27,844 nt of DNA, taken from a virus. The position numbers and the translations under genes are program-made. Of the stretch, positions 6,802 through 13,535 are shown in pieces. Each line of letters starts with the position of its first letter. Position 1 is the stretch's first letter. The stretch is taken from the IMG/VR virus record IMGVR_UViG_3300045284_000142, positions 1-27,844 of that record. The stretch is one strand, 5' to 3'. The notes beneath the pieces are model-generated. The model saw nothing but the letters and a program-made list of their open reading frames with translations. It had not been told where the DNA came from and did no database searches.

Positions 6802-9230
6802 TGCTCCTTACCGACATCATTCGAAGCATTGCCGCGCGCGTCCTGACGTTCAACGGAGTCACCGGTTTGACCGGCGGTGGACTCACGAACCTGGACGGCA
6901 TCGCGACGCGGGCAACGGGCAGCATCACGTTCGGGGCGAATCCTTCCGCGGGCCAAACGATCACGATCAACGGAACGGTTTTTACTTTCGTTGCGGCTGG
7001 CGCGACCGGGAACCAGATCAACATCGGGGCGACGCTGATCCTGACGCTGGTTCAGATGACAACGGTTCTGAATGCGAGCGTCGTTGCCGGCGTCGCGCTC
7101 GCAACCTACAGCGACGACGGGGCAACTAAACTTTGGGCGAAGTATGACAACGGCGGAAGCAACGGGAACGCATTCACGCTGGCCGCAAGCAACGCGACCG
7201 TCAGCACAGCGAACCTCGCAGGCGGTCTGGACTACGGCGATGCGAGCAGCGGCGGCGTTACTGCGATGGTCATCGTTGGCGGGGTGTCGTCCTGGTATCG
7301 GCTGGTCAATGCGTCGGCGGCGACCAGCTCGCCGAATGTTATTCGTCCCACGGATTACGACGCAGTAGCGCACACGCGCAACTGGCTTCTGGTGTCGAGC
7401 AGCGCTGGTAGCGGGTTCCCGACAGGCGACGGGACAGAAGCGCTGCCGCCTTGGAGCTTCACGAGCGACCCGGACACGGGGCTGTATCGTTTCGGCGCGA
7501 ACCAACTCGCGGGTAGCACGGGCGGCACGGCGCGCTGGCTCCTGGACGCGACCGGGGTGCAGGTGCGCAACGACGGGGCGCTGAGATTCAGCAGCGGAGC
7601 GATCGGAGCGGCGGACGAAATCATTTTGTCGCGACCCGCAGCGAATAAGTTTTCGATCATGGGCGCAAGCGCCGGGGTCGGCATCAACACGCTCCTGCCA
7701 CTGACCAAGCTGACGGTTGTGGACACGGCCGGAACGAGTCCTCGCGGTATCCTCTCGATGCAGTTCAGCACCGATGCGAACGGGGCTCGGGTCGGGTTCG
7801 CTAAGGCACGAGGAACGGAAGCGACTCCGACAACGGTCGTGACCGCAGACGTTCTCGGGCGGTTAATGTTCAGGGGGCACGATGGGGCGAACTTCCTGGA
7901 GATGGGGAGCATTGAGGTCTCGGCAACGGGGACCATCGCAGCGACGCGGGTGCCGACCTTCATGGCGTTTGCGACGGCGACCAATGCGGCCCCGAGCGTC
8001 CTGACGGAGCGGCTGCGGATCGACGAAGCAGGGCTGTCCAAGTTCAGCGGCAATATCGGGTTCGATACGAATACCCGAAAGATTCTTTTCCCGGACGAAA
8101 CCAGCGTGAGCCGGATTCAGCTTTACACGACCGGCTACGAAATCGGGATGGATACGAGCGACACGGTCATTTCGATGGGGTCCAGTGGATCGGCGGGGGT
8201 CACGATCAAATATGGAGGGGTTGGGGGGACCGCCATCGCGAGGTTTACACAAACCGATAATTTCGTCATGGATGCTGGCGGCTCGATCTGCTTCGGCTCC
8301 AGCGGCGTGACTTCACCGGACGTAGTGTTATCCAGGCAGGCTGCGGCGCATTTGACGCTTCGGCAATCCACGACAGCGCAAACATTTTCGATTCACGGCA
8401 CCTACACCGATCCCTCGAATTACGAGCGCCTGACGATCAGGCACAACGGCAGCGCGACCGGGATCGTGTTCAGCAGCGATGCGCTCGGGACGGGGACGAT
8501 TCGACCATTTTTCTTCTATGACGGTGCGTTTAATCACTGGAACTCGATCAACGGAACTTCAGTCTCGTTCCGAAACTCGTTCGGAAATAATAGCGGGTTT
8601 GCTTTGACGATGGGGTTTTCGCGCGGCACCAGAGCGTCACCCACCGATGTTCAAACCACTGACCCGGTGGCAACGTTTTACGGGGAGGCTTACTCTGGTG
8701 GGACTTGGTTCACTTGCGGAGCGTTCGGAATCGTGGTCAACGGGGCCTTCATTAGCGGCCAGAGGCCCCCGAGCAAGCTCCAGTTTTCCACCAATCAAGC
8801 CAATGCTGCTCTGTCGGCGAAGGTTGAAATTGATTCAGCCGGGGCGGTGACCTTGACGGCGACTCAGCCGCTTCAGTGGGGCAGCAGCGGCCTAGCGACG
8901 CCGGACCTGTTCCTGTATCGCGGCGCGGCGGGACTGATCGGCTTCGGCGGCACGAGCAACGCGTTCCCGGGGCTGCTCCGCAACGCGGCGGTTCTGGAGT
9001 GCAAACTGGCGGATAACTCAGCTTTCGCGAACTTCAAGTGTCTCGGCCTGACCGTGACCGCCCCGGCGACGCTCAAGGGCTACACGGTGGCAACGTTGCC
9101 TGCGGGGACGCAGGGCATGATTGCGTTTGCTACGGACCTGTTGACTCCTACGTTTTTGACGACGGCGGTTGGCGGGGGTTCCGTTGTAGGGTTAGTTTTT
9201 TACGATGGAACCAACTGGAAAACGGTTTAA
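6801..9230 (+). CDS. Tail fibre protein (receptor-binding candidate)
   Basis: This 809-residue, Gly/Ser/Thr/Ala-rich beta protein has typical fibre motifs: WSFTSDPDTGLYRFGANQL (residues ~217-235), a GVNTTSP-like unit (GINTLLPLTKLTVVDTAG), and ERLRIDEAGLSKFSGN. A unit of the form SSG-PD-LSR-AA recurs near residues 264, 499 and 694, and a RGT-A-PT-V-T-D unit recurs near 338 and 612, so the shaft is built from degenerate repeats. The last residues (GMIAFATDL, GLVFYDGTNWKTV) resemble a common fibre tip. No C-terminal S74 chaperone peptidase is seen. It probably trimerises and attaches to the hub. The first ATG overlaps the stop of the antitoxin-like gene. Confidence 0.85.
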   Translation: MLLTDIIRSIAARVLTFNGVTGLTGGGLTNLDGIATRATGSITFGANPSAGQTITINGTVFTFVAAGATGNQINIGATLILTLVQMTTVLNASVVAGVALATYSDDGATKLWAKYDNGGSNGNAFTLAASNATVSTANLAGGLDYGDASSGGVTAMVIVGGVSSWYRLVNASAATSSPNVIRPTDYDAVAHTRNWLLVSSSAGSGFPTGDGTEALPPWSFTSDPDTGLYRFGANQLAGSTGGTARWLLDATGVQVRNDGALRFSSGAIGAADEIILSRPAANKFSIMGASAGVGINTLLPLTKLTVVDTAGTSPRGILSMQFSTDANGARVGFAKARGTEATPTTVVTADVLGRLMFRGHDGANFLEMGSIEVSATGTIAATRVPTFMAFATATNAAPSVLTERLRIDEAGLSKFSGNIGFDTNTRKILFPDETSVSRIQLYTTGYEIGMDTSDTVISMGSSGSAGVTIKYGGVGGTAIARFTQTDNFVMDAGGSICFGSSGVTSPDVVLSRQAAAHLTLRQSTTAQTFSIHGTYTDPSNYERLTIRHNGSATGIVFSSDALGTGTIRPFFFYDGAFNHWNSINGTSVSFRNSFGNNSGFALTMGFSRGTRASPTDVQTTDPVATFYGEAYSGGTWFTCGAFGIVVNGAFISGQRPPSKLQFSTNQANAALSAKVEIDSAGAVTLTATQPLQWGSSGLATPDLFLYRGAAGLIGFGGTSNAFPGLLRNAAVLECKLADNSAFANFKCLGLTVTAPATLKGYTVATLPAGTQGMIAFATDLLTPTFLTTAVGGGSVVGLVFYDGTNWKTV
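7584..8920 (+). repeat. Degenerate repeat units within the tail fibre gene
   Basis: Three similar coding units begin near 7584, 8292 and 8877. They encode SSGAIGAADEIILSRPAAN, SSGVTSPDVVLSRQAAA and SSGLATPDLFLYRGAAG. Spacing is about 235 and 195 residues. This looks like internal duplication of shaft modules, which in fibres often drives length or receptor variation. Confidence 0.55.
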
Positions 9231-9510
9231 TCTTAAAAGTAAATTATGGCAATTTCATTCAACACCTACGTCGCAGACCCGACGCTTGAAGAACCAGGTT
9301 GCAACTGGGCTGCGGCACGCTAACAATGCGGACCAGCGGGCGCAATTAACGGGCGCGGCACTGGCTGCTTACGTGGATTTGACCCCGCTTCAATACACGA
9401 AGAAAAATCTTCAGCGGATGATGCGCTCATTGACGCGGCAGAGCATCCAAGAATCAGCCGCAGCGACGGCGGCAGCGACGGTGGCGGCGAATCCAATCAT
9501 TGACCCGTAA
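9205..9510 (+). CDS. Small phage protein, possibly frameshifted at its 5' end
   Basis: The open frame gives 101 residues, but its first ~27 residues look unnatural and overlap the fibre gene by 26 bp. A better start is ATG at 9246, right after the fibre stop, giving MAISFNTYVADPTL; that frame ends at 9323. Skipping one base at 9288 would join it to LKNQVATGLRHANNADQRA, the convincing part of this frame, giving one ~88-residue protein. So either a +1 frameshift, an indel (natural or sequencing), or a downstream start is involved. The downstream part is helical (AALAAYVDLTPLQYTKKNL) with an Ala/Thr-rich end. The function is unknown. Confidence 0.6.
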   Translation: MEPTGKRFNLKSKLWQFHSTPTSQTRRLKNQVATGLRHANNADQRAQLTGAALAAYVDLTPLQYTKKNLQRMMRSLTRQSIQESAAATAAATVAANPIIDP

Positions 9511-9514
9511 AATT

Positions 9515-9835
9515 ATGAGCAAACCAGAAGACGGCAACGGAGCGGTCCCGGAGCAACTGGCCGCGCCGCAGTTCAGAATCGCGAGCGTCGCGTTGAACGA
9601 GAACGAGTGCCGGAACATCGTCGCGCTGATGACGACTGGCGTGAAGACGTTGAATGATCCGAGAGAGCTGGCAGGCTGCTCGCAATTCGTTCTGGCGATG
9701 CAGATGAAATTCGATCAAGCGCTGGCCCCGAAGCCAGAAGCCGCGCCGAAGCCACCGGCAACCGCGCCGCAGCCGCGAGGCAAGCGGGCAAGAGCGATGG
9801 ATACGGAGCCCGCGCCTCAGTCGCAGCGAGATTAA
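9515..9835 (+). CDS. Hypothetical phage protein with Pro/Ala-rich tail
   Basis: I chose ATG at 9515 (MSKPEDGNGAVPEQL), just after the previous stop, rather than the TTG at 9500 inside the preceding gene. The 106-residue product has a compact part at residues ~20-75 (FRIASVALNENECRNIVAL, then FVLAMQMKFDQAL) that looks mostly helical, followed by a disordered Pro/Ala/Lys tail (PKPEAAPKPPATAPQPRGK). I do not recognise the family. It lies between fibre-associated genes, so a small structural or assembly role is possible. Confidence 0.72.
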   Translation: MSKPEDGNGAVPEQLAAPQFRIASVALNENECRNIVALMTTGVKTLNDPRELAGCSQFVLAMQMKFDQALAPKPEAAPKPPATAPQPRGKRARAMDTEPAPQSQRD

Positions 9836-9838
9836 CCG

Positions 9839-10843
9839 ATGCGCCCCGCCGACATTGCGCCAACGCGGCAGATCAGCGGCCAGGTGGCCACGTTCCGCGT
9901 CGAGGCATTTGCTGACCCGTATCGGTGCTTTGTTGCGGCAGAGGAAGGCGGCGACGCGCTGAGCCAAAAGGCGGGCAATGCGGTTGGCGTCAATGTGATC
10001 TTTCCCGGTGGCGTGTTCGATCTTCCGAAGATGATCGAACAGAAGTTTGTGGTCGGAGTTTATTTTCAGGGACCAACGTCAACGATCATCACGCGCAAGG
10101 GGAATCCCTGTTTCAGAGCGGTCACGGACTACGCGCAAAACGATTGGGTGTATCGATGGTCTGGCTTCAGTTGCGACAACACGGACCCGAGCGGCGAGCC
10201 GATGATTTACGTTGGTGGATCGAGCTTCGCGACGATTGACCACTTCATGAGCGGCGGAGTCGGCGGCGGCGACTTGGTCGAGTTCACGAACGTTGAGCCC
10301 AGGCCGGCAGATCAGGTGCCAGAAGGTCACCCGTTCGGGACATGGACGGAGAATGCGGCGGTCGAAGTCGGCCTGATCTACGGCCCGAAGCGATCGGGTA
10401 TCCGGTGGACCGTGCCGCAGGCAAAGTGCATCTTCCAAAGCTTCGCGACGTTCAGCAGCCGGCGCCTGTGCATCGCAGGGACGGTCCCAGGCAGCATCGG
10501 GATCGAGTTGCGGGATCACTGCAACGTGTATGCCGCTGATTTGCGCGCAAAGTTCAACGTTGAGCGGACCTGCGGCGGTGACTTTACATGCGTAAAGGTA
10601 GGCCCGTATTGCAACCTGGACACGGATATCAACGTCTATGCCGAGGCAGCCAGGCTCAGCGACGACAAGGATGACTGGCGCTCAGCCGGGAAAATTCTGC
10701 AAGTGGACAAGACCGGCAAGGTGACCGGGCGCGGGCGCTTCACGCGGCAGGACCCGCGGCTGCTGGCTTACGTTTTGGAAAGCGGTTTGGACTGGCAAGG
10801 GAACGCGACGGCGGCGCTTGTGTCGCCAGAGCTGATGGATTAA
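9839..10843 (+). CDS. Putative beta-helix tail-associated protein
   Basis: The 334 residues are beta-rich with many short hydrophobic strands and glycine turns. The segment VNVIFPGGVFDLPKMI followed by VVGVYFQGPTSTIITRKG resembles the opening of right-handed beta-helix tailspikes and pectate-lyase-like proteins. Later strands (GIELRDHCNVYAADLRAKF, CVKVGPYCNLDTDINVYAE) fit a repeated-coil pattern and contain several cysteines. No catalytic site can be assigned. The location after the fibre gene suggests a virion surface protein. Assignment to a beta-helix is my inference; the coding call is firm from length, codon pattern and close spacing (3 bp after the previous stop). Confidence 0.78.
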   Translation: MRPADIAPTRQISGQVATFRVEAFADPYRCFVAAEEGGDALSQKAGNAVGVNVIFPGGVFDLPKMIEQKFVVGVYFQGPTSTIITRKGNPCFRAVTDYAQNDWVYRWSGFSCDNTDPSGEPMIYVGGSSFATIDHFMSGGVGGGDLVEFTNVEPRPADQVPEGHPFGTWTENAAVEVGLIYGPKRSGIRWTVPQAKCIFQSFATFSSRRLCIAGTVPGSIGIELRDHCNVYAADLRAKFNVERTCGGDFTCVKVGPYCNLDTDINVYAEAARLSDDKDDWRSAGKILQVDKTGKVTGRGRFTRQDPRLLAYVLESGLDWQGNATAALVSPELMD

Positions 10844-10852
10844 CAATCTCGC

Positions 10853-11584
10853 ATGACAACGGACCTTCTCCACCCTGACCCGGCGGCATCGGTTCCTGAC
10901 CCGTCCGTTCTGACGAGTCAGCAAATGTTTCGAGAATCTTCCGCGCTGCGAGAATTGGTTTTTCGTGAAATCCTGGGACTTGAAAAGACTCTTGCAACCA
11001 GGATGGACGCCATCGAAAAAGCGTCCGCTTTGGTGCACGAAGACGTGACCCGGTGGCCGACCGCTCTAGATAAAGGGCTGGGGCATTTGAAGGAACTGCA
11101 TCAGGAAAAGTTCAATAGTCTCCGTGAGATCGTTCATGCAGCGGAACAGCTGCAAGTCGAAAAGTTTAACTCGATTAAGACGCAGTTCGCGGAGCGGGAC
11201 ACCCGCAGCGAACATGATGCGAAGGAAACCAAAGTTGCCGTAGACGCGGCCCTTCAAGCAGCCGAGAAAGCGGTGGGCAAACAGCAGGAAGCTTTCGCGG
11301 AGGCAACGTCCAAAAGCGAAGCATCGACGACAAAGCAAATTGACCAGCAAGCCGAGCTGCTCCTGAAAACGACAGGCTCACTGGAGCAACGGATCAACGA
11401 TCTAAAGGAACGGTTGGGGCGGATCGAAGGGATGGGGCTTGGCGGGTCGGCGGTGACTGTTGAGCGTCGGGCATCCCGCGAAGAGCAGCGGGGCAGCAAT
11501 CAGCTTATCATCGCGGTCATTGCCATTCTTGTTTCGGCGGCATCCGTGCTCGCTGGAGTTGCCATCGCGTTTCTGAAACACTAA
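10853..11584 (+). CDS. Coiled-coil phage protein with C-terminal membrane anchor
   Basis: This 243-residue protein belongs to a type seen in many phages. A long helical region contains LHQEKFNSLREIVHAAEQL, EKFNSIKTQFAERDTRSE and KVAVDAALQAAEKAV. It continues with TTKQIDQQAELLLKTT and NDLKERLGRIEG, then a C-terminal hydrophobic helix (residues ~216-240, LIIAVIAILVSAASVLAGVA). That predicts a coiled-coil body anchored in the inner membrane, either facing the cytoplasm or the periplasm. A role in lysis or tail-DNA entry has been guessed for relatives but I know of no proof. It is followed directly by the lipoprotein gene with no gap, suggesting co-expression and perhaps a joint membrane function. 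Confidence 0.85.
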   Translation: MTTDLLHPDPAASVPDPSVLTSQQMFRESSALRELVFREILGLEKTLATRMDAIEKASALVHEDVTRWPTALDKGLGHLKELHQEKFNSLREIVHAAEQLQVEKFNSIKTQFAERDTRSEHDAKETKVAVDAALQAAEKAVGKQQEAFAEATSKSEASTTKQIDQQAELLLKTTGSLEQRINDLKERLGRIEGMGLGGSAVTVERRASREEQRGSNQLIIAVIAILVSAASVLAGVAIAFLKH

Positions 11585-12454
11585 ATGATTATGCGAAAAA
11601 CGATTGTCGGTTTCCTGTTGCTGGTCATGCTGCTGGCCCCGAGTTGTTCCCTGACTCGGCTCAGCGCGAAGCGGAACAAGATCAACGAGAAGTCCATGGA
11701 GGATGCGCGCCAGAACAATTCGCTGGCGCATCACGCTTTGGAGCGGCAGCCATTCACGAACCGGACCGTGCACACCGAAGTTGCGCGGGTGGCGACGGAG
11801 CAAAATGAAAAGATTCTCGGGCAACCGATCCGCGAGCTGGACGCGTCGGCAGCACTGAACACAAATGCGACGAATTATGAGGGTGTGCGCGCGGACGTGG
11901 AAAAGAATCTCGGGAAAGAGTTCGGGACACAGAACGATACGGAAGAGAAGAAGCGGGAGCTTGAAGCGCGGCTTGAGGAGCAGGGGCGCCTGCGGGTAGA
12001 GGAATACAAAGCGACCGTTGCGAAGCGATGGAAGTGGGGCATTCGAATCGGCGGCGGCATCCTGATCATTGCGGGGATCATCGCGGCATGCGTTTATTTC
12101 CCGCCGTTGATTGGAATGATTTTCCAGGCTTTTAGGACAGCAAAAAGCGCTACCTCAGCGCTCAAGAATACGGTGGTGGCGAATCAAAAGTTCTTCGAAT
12201 CGGCCCCGGCGGAGCACGGGGCGAAGCTGGCCCAGTTCCAAGGCCGGGAACAAGGCAAAGAAGACGAGGCGATAATCCGAAAGATCAAAGCTGATGCTTA
12301 CCAGGCCGGTGAAATTGAAACGGTGAGCGTGCCGAAGTCGCCGCCCGGCGACAAGCCGCCGCAGCGGTCACCGCTGCCAGGTGACGGCCCCGCCGCGAGT
12401 CACCCGATTGGCGGCAGCGCGGCAGCGGCCCCGATAGGCCGCCCGCTGCCCTGA
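11585..12454 (+). CDS. Phage lipoprotein with an internal membrane segment
   Basis: The N-terminus is a lipoprotein signal: basic MRK, a hydrophobic core (TIVGFLLLVMLLAP) and a lipobox-like APSC with C21 as the predicted lipidated residue. A charged helical region follows (TEEKKRELEARLEEQGRLR), then a strong membrane segment at residues ~150-182 (IRIGGGILIIAGIIAACVYF), and a Pro/Gly-rich disordered tail. Lipidation plus a second membrane segment could bridge envelope layers, which would suit lysis or exclusion, but this is inference. It is the last gene of the late block. Three inverted repeats lie in its final ~95 bp. Confidence 0.8.
   Translation: MIMRKTIVGFLLLVMLLAPSCSLTRLSAKRNKINEKSMEDARQNNSLAHHALERQPFTNRTVHTEVARVATEQNEKILGQPIRELDASAALNTNATNYEGVRADVEKNLGKEFGTQNDTEEKKRELEARLEEQGRLRVEEYKATVAKRWKWGIRIGGGILIIAGIIAACVYFPPLIGMIFQAFRTAKSATSALKNTVVANQKFFESAPAEHGAKLAQFQGREQGKEDEAIIRKIKADAYQAGEIETVSVPKSPPGDKPPQRSPLPGDGPAASHPIGGSAAAAPIGRPLP
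12361..12450 (+). repeat. Three consecutive inverted repeats at the end of the late operon
   Basis: GCAGCGGTCACCGCTGC (12361-12377) is a dyad with 8-bp arms around one base. GGTGAC (12380-12385) pairs with GTCACC (12399-12404). GGCAGCGG (12421-12428) pairs with CCGCTGCC (12443-12450). All lie inside the Pro-rich 3' end of the lipoprotein gene and could fold as adjacent mRNA hairpins. There is no following T-run, so this is not a standard intrinsic terminator; it could protect the 3' end of the late mRNA or slow transcription before the early promoter. Confidence 0.5.
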
Positions 12455-12486
12455 GTCGGCTTCAGGAAATTCCCAAAGATTTGCGC

Positions 12487-12521
12487 TTGCAATCTGCGAG
12501 CGCATCGGGTAATTTTACCCG
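12487..12521 (+). promoter_or_regulatory. Early promoter 1 with overlapping palindromic operator
   Basis: TTGCAA (12487-12492) and TAATTT (12510-12515) are separated by exactly 17 bp, a good sigma70-type layout. The -10 box lies inside a perfect inverted repeat, CGGGTAA-TT-TTACCCG (12506-12521). A dimeric repressor bound there would block RNA polymerase. Transcription would start near 12522, leaving a 5' leader of ~75 nt before the SSB-like gene. The 13-bp core GGGTAATTTTACC is identical at promoter 2. Confidence 0.68.
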
Positions 12522-12570
12522 CAGTAAGCAACCCGTTGCGGCCCCGACGAACGTAGGGCGGACGGCAAAC

Positions 12571-12586
12571 AAACGATAACGAAAGG
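12571..12586 (+). promoter_or_regulatory. Early-gene leader element, copy 1
   Basis: AAACGATAACGAAAGG ends 9 bases before the ATG at 12596. The final AAAGG could serve as a weak Shine-Dalgarno sequence; the preceding A-rich ACGATAACGA part recurs before other early genes. Confidence 0.5.
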
Positions 12587-12595
12587 TTAGAAATT

Positions 12596-13492
12596 ATGGC
12601 GAAGAATTTGTATCACTCAGCGCTCGTGAAGCTGGGGCAGGTAATGGTGACCGTCAAAAGTGACGTGCTCAAATCCCAGTTCCCCAACAAACCCGATTAT
12701 GTCGTGATGGAGATCAATGGGGAAGATTTCAACTATACTACCGAGAACGACGCATGCGCGGAGTTTTTCCGTGGCCAGAAAGGCGCGACGATGGCTCTTT
12801 CCGCCGAAGGCCGCAAGGAGGAGGCGGCGCTGACGTATCTGGGGGACACCGTGGACAGCATCAGTCACCGGAACCTGCCGCCGAAACAGGCGGCAGCCCC
12901 GGCGAAACCGGCCGCGGGCGGACCGCCCCAGAGGCGTCAGGAGCCTCCCGGGGGGCAGAAAGGGGCGGCCCCCCCTGCCAAAGCGGCGGAAACCGGGCAG
13001 CCCGTAGCGGGAAACAAGCCTCCCGTCCAGGGTCAGGCGGCGAACGGGAAGCCGCCGCCGCAGCCGGTCAAGACCCCGGCTGAGCGATTGGCTGGGGCCA
13101 AGGTCCATGCCAACAAGGTGGCGAACCTCTACCTTGTCGCGCATCAGGCGGCAAAGTTTGCTCGGGACCAGATCAAGATTCAGTGCGGGGACGAGCTTTC
13201 AGCCGAGGAATTTCAAGGCATGAAAATGAATATCTGCATCCAGCTTGAAAAGGACGGCCATCTTGCCGGGATGCCGACGGGCGTCTTGTCGCTGGCCAAG
13301 GCGGCAGCGAAACCGGCAGCCCCGGCGAGTGGCCCGGACCCTGACGCGGCAGCGGCAGCCGAAGCCGAGGCGCGGGCGGCGGAGCGGGCAGCGGGCGAAG
13401 CGGCAGCCGCAGCCGAACGGGCGCGGGTAGCCGAGGCGCAGCGGCTGGCGGCGGAACGGGCGGAAGAGGAAGCCGCTGGGGTTCCCTTCTGA
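12596..13492 (+). CDS. Putative SSB-like early protein
   Basis: The first gene of the early block encodes 298 residues. The N-terminal ~90 residues are beta-rich (VMVTVKSDVLKSQ, YVVMEINGEDFNYTT, GATMALSAEGR) and could be an OB fold. A long Pro/Ala/Gly-rich disordered linker follows, a second compact part lies at ~160-235 (FARDQIKIQCGDELSAEEF), and the Ala/Glu-rich end finishes EEEAAGVPF. Bacterial single-strand DNA-binding proteins end in an acidic tip with a final PF (DDDIPF) that recruits replication partners, so this tip, the linker and the context with helicases suggest an SSB analogue. The fold is not proven. Start: ATG with AAAGG and the leader element upstream. Confidence 0.82.
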   Translation: MAKNLYHSALVKLGQVMVTVKSDVLKSQFPNKPDYVVMEINGEDFNYTTENDACAEFFRGQKGATMALSAEGRKEEAALTYLGDTVDSISHRNLPPKQAAAPAKPAAGGPPQRRQEPPGGQKGAAPPAKAAETGQPVAGNKPPVQGQAANGKPPPQPVKTPAERLAGAKVHANKVANLYLVAHQAAKFARDQIKIQCGDELSAEEFQGMKMNICIQLEKDGHLAGMPTGVLSLAKAAAKPAAPASGPDPDAAAAAEAEARAAERAAGEAAAAAERARVAEAQRLAAERAEEEAAGVPF

Positions 13493-13507
13493 GCGCAACC
13501 GCAACCG

Positions 13508-13530
13508 AAACGATCACGACAACGAAACGA
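13508..13530 (+). promoter_or_regulatory. Early-gene leader element, copy 2
   Basis: An extended A-rich variant, AAACGATCACGACAACGAAA followed by CGA, fills most of the 43-bp gap before the ATG at 13536. No Shine-Dalgarno sequence is present, so this element is the only visible initiation context. Confidence 0.45.
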
Positions 13531-13535
13531 AAACT

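Noticed and set aside
6798-8053. Minus-strand open frames opposite the tail fibre
   Set aside because: They are low-complexity, without ribosome binding sites, and mirror the codon periodicity of the fibre gene.
12421-12460. Intrinsic terminator at the end of the lipoprotein gene
   Set aside because: The stem is good but it is inside the coding region and no T-run follows, so I list it only as an inverted repeat.
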